Source of the DNA: Spirochaetaceae bacterium
Lineage (GTDB): Bacteria; Spirochaetota; Spirochaetia; Treponematales; Breznakiellaceae
Reading direction: 5' to 3'
Length of the DNA: 6,278 nt
NCBI GenBank assembly: GCA_031284085.1
Contig: JAITAM010000137.1
Location: 1-6,278, forward strand
Shown here: piece by piece, positions 6,097 to 6,278 of the stretch
How the letters are laid out: the number at the start of each line of letters is the position of its first letter
Numbering within the stretch: the stretch's first letter is position 1
Notes under the pieces: generated by a model
The model's input: the letters and a program-made list of their open reading frames with translations, nothing else
Database searches by the model: none
What the model was told of the DNA's origin: nothing
Position numbers and translations under genes: made by a program

Positions 6097-6117
6097 AGAT
6101 GAGAGCGTCTCTCATCT
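6097..6117. repeat. Perfect inverted repeat overlapping the stop of the minus-strand frame
   Basis: AGATGAGAG (6097-6105), loop CGT, CTCTCATCT (6109-6117): a 9-bp perfect stem with a 3-base loop. It has no T tract on either strand. Its position at the TAG of the minus-strand gene would suit a 3'-end hairpin. Confidence 0.5.
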
Positions 6118-6277
6118 ATGCAGTGGAAGCTCTCCATATTATGCAACGGTCAGGATAGCTCTGACCTGCTCCTGCTTTTATTTTTTCCGATAAGTTTTCT
6201 GGCGCATCCTTCTCATCAAAAAATTCAGGTCCTGACTCCTGCACCATCTCCCCTTCTCCAATGATTCCTCTATCATC
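6116..6277 (-). CDS. Unrecognised protein, C-terminal 53 residues, rest outside the window
   Basis: A minus-strand frame is open from the right edge for 53 codons to TAG at 6116-6118. It reads EGEMVQESGPEFFDEKD and then APENLSEKIKAGAGQ, hydrophilic and acidic, like a flexible tail. Codons are rich in a first-position G, as in real genes, and the complement is C/T-rich. No family is recognisable. A second minus frame in the same stretch (from 6276, ending in a TAA near 6179, residues MRQKTYRKK) is also open and could be the true one. If this frame is right, the gene is convergent with the FKBP operon. Confidence 0.45.
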   Translation of the reverse strand, partial: DDRGIIGEGEMVQESGPEFFDEKDAPENLSEKIKAGAGQSYPDRCIIWRASTA

Positions 6278-6278
6278 G

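Larger units (their letters stand above)
5711..6115. other. Repeat-filled intergenic region
   Basis: About 400 bases with no gene I can support. It contains the terminator hairpin, the CAGGC/GCCTG repeats and the 21-bp array described separately. A minus-strand frame of 137 codons spans 5702-6115, but it has no ribosome binding site and is made of translated repeat (SAGVTEH units). Another frame through the array, on the plus strand, is also open, because 21 is a multiple of 3. Openness is therefore not evidence of coding. Confidence 0.6.

Noticed and set aside
5702..6115. Minus-strand frame of 137 codons as a real protein
   Set aside because: Most of it is translated tandem repeat and palindromic repeat, another frame is equally open, and its 3' end runs through the terminator hairpin into the FKBP gene.
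6148..6186. Plus-strand terminator GGTCAG-loop-CTGACC with later T-rich run
   Set aside because: Short 6-bp stem, about 10 bases from the T run, no plus-strand gene nearby, and it lies inside the probable minus-strand coding end.

Overview
The window looks like a piece of a bacterial chromosome, most likely a host-associated spirochaete of the Treponema type. The basis is indirect: two Mip/FkpA-like FKBP isomerases in tandem, an exported SUMF1-like protein, and intergenic DNA full of small palindromic repeats. No rRNA or tRNA is present, so the taxonomic call is an inference.

Left part (1-2067), plus strand, AT-rich: a restriction-modification locus. The first gene runs in from outside the window and fuses HEAT-type helical repeats to a beta-class DNA methyltransferase. 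It overlaps by 4 bases (ATGA) the next reading frame, which together with the one after it makes up a CfrBI-like type II restriction endonuclease. The endonuclease is split by a -1 frame change near an AAAA run at 1547-1550. The first piece (133 codons) is the N-terminal half; the second (155 codons from a TTG) carries the PD-(D/E)XK nuclease centre. Restriction is therefore probably lost, or reduced to rare frameshifting, while methylation looks intact.

Middle gap (2068-2682): about 600 bases without a convincing gene, holding short palindromes and one copy of a dispersed repeat of about 43 bp.

Central part (2683-5710), plus strand, higher GC: a three-gene unit for exported proteins. It encodes an exported coiled-coil protein with a C-terminal formylglycine-generating-enzyme-like (SUMF1) domain lacking the active-site cysteines, then an FKBP-type peptidyl-prolyl isomerase with a lipoprotein-type signal, then a paralogous FKBP with an ordinary signal peptide. 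Gaps are 31 and 51 bases, and a strong hairpin follows the last gene, so the three are probably one transcript. The likely site of action is the periplasm or cell envelope.

Right part (5711-6278): a repeat-rich intergenic zone with a terminator hairpin, 62-67 bp repeats built from CAGGC/GCCTG palindromes, and a seven-copy 21-bp tandem array. One stretch (5751-5793) is an inverted copy of the repeat at 2502-2544, so the three-gene unit is bracketed by opposed copies. A partial minus-strand reading frame enters from the right edge and stops at 6116.
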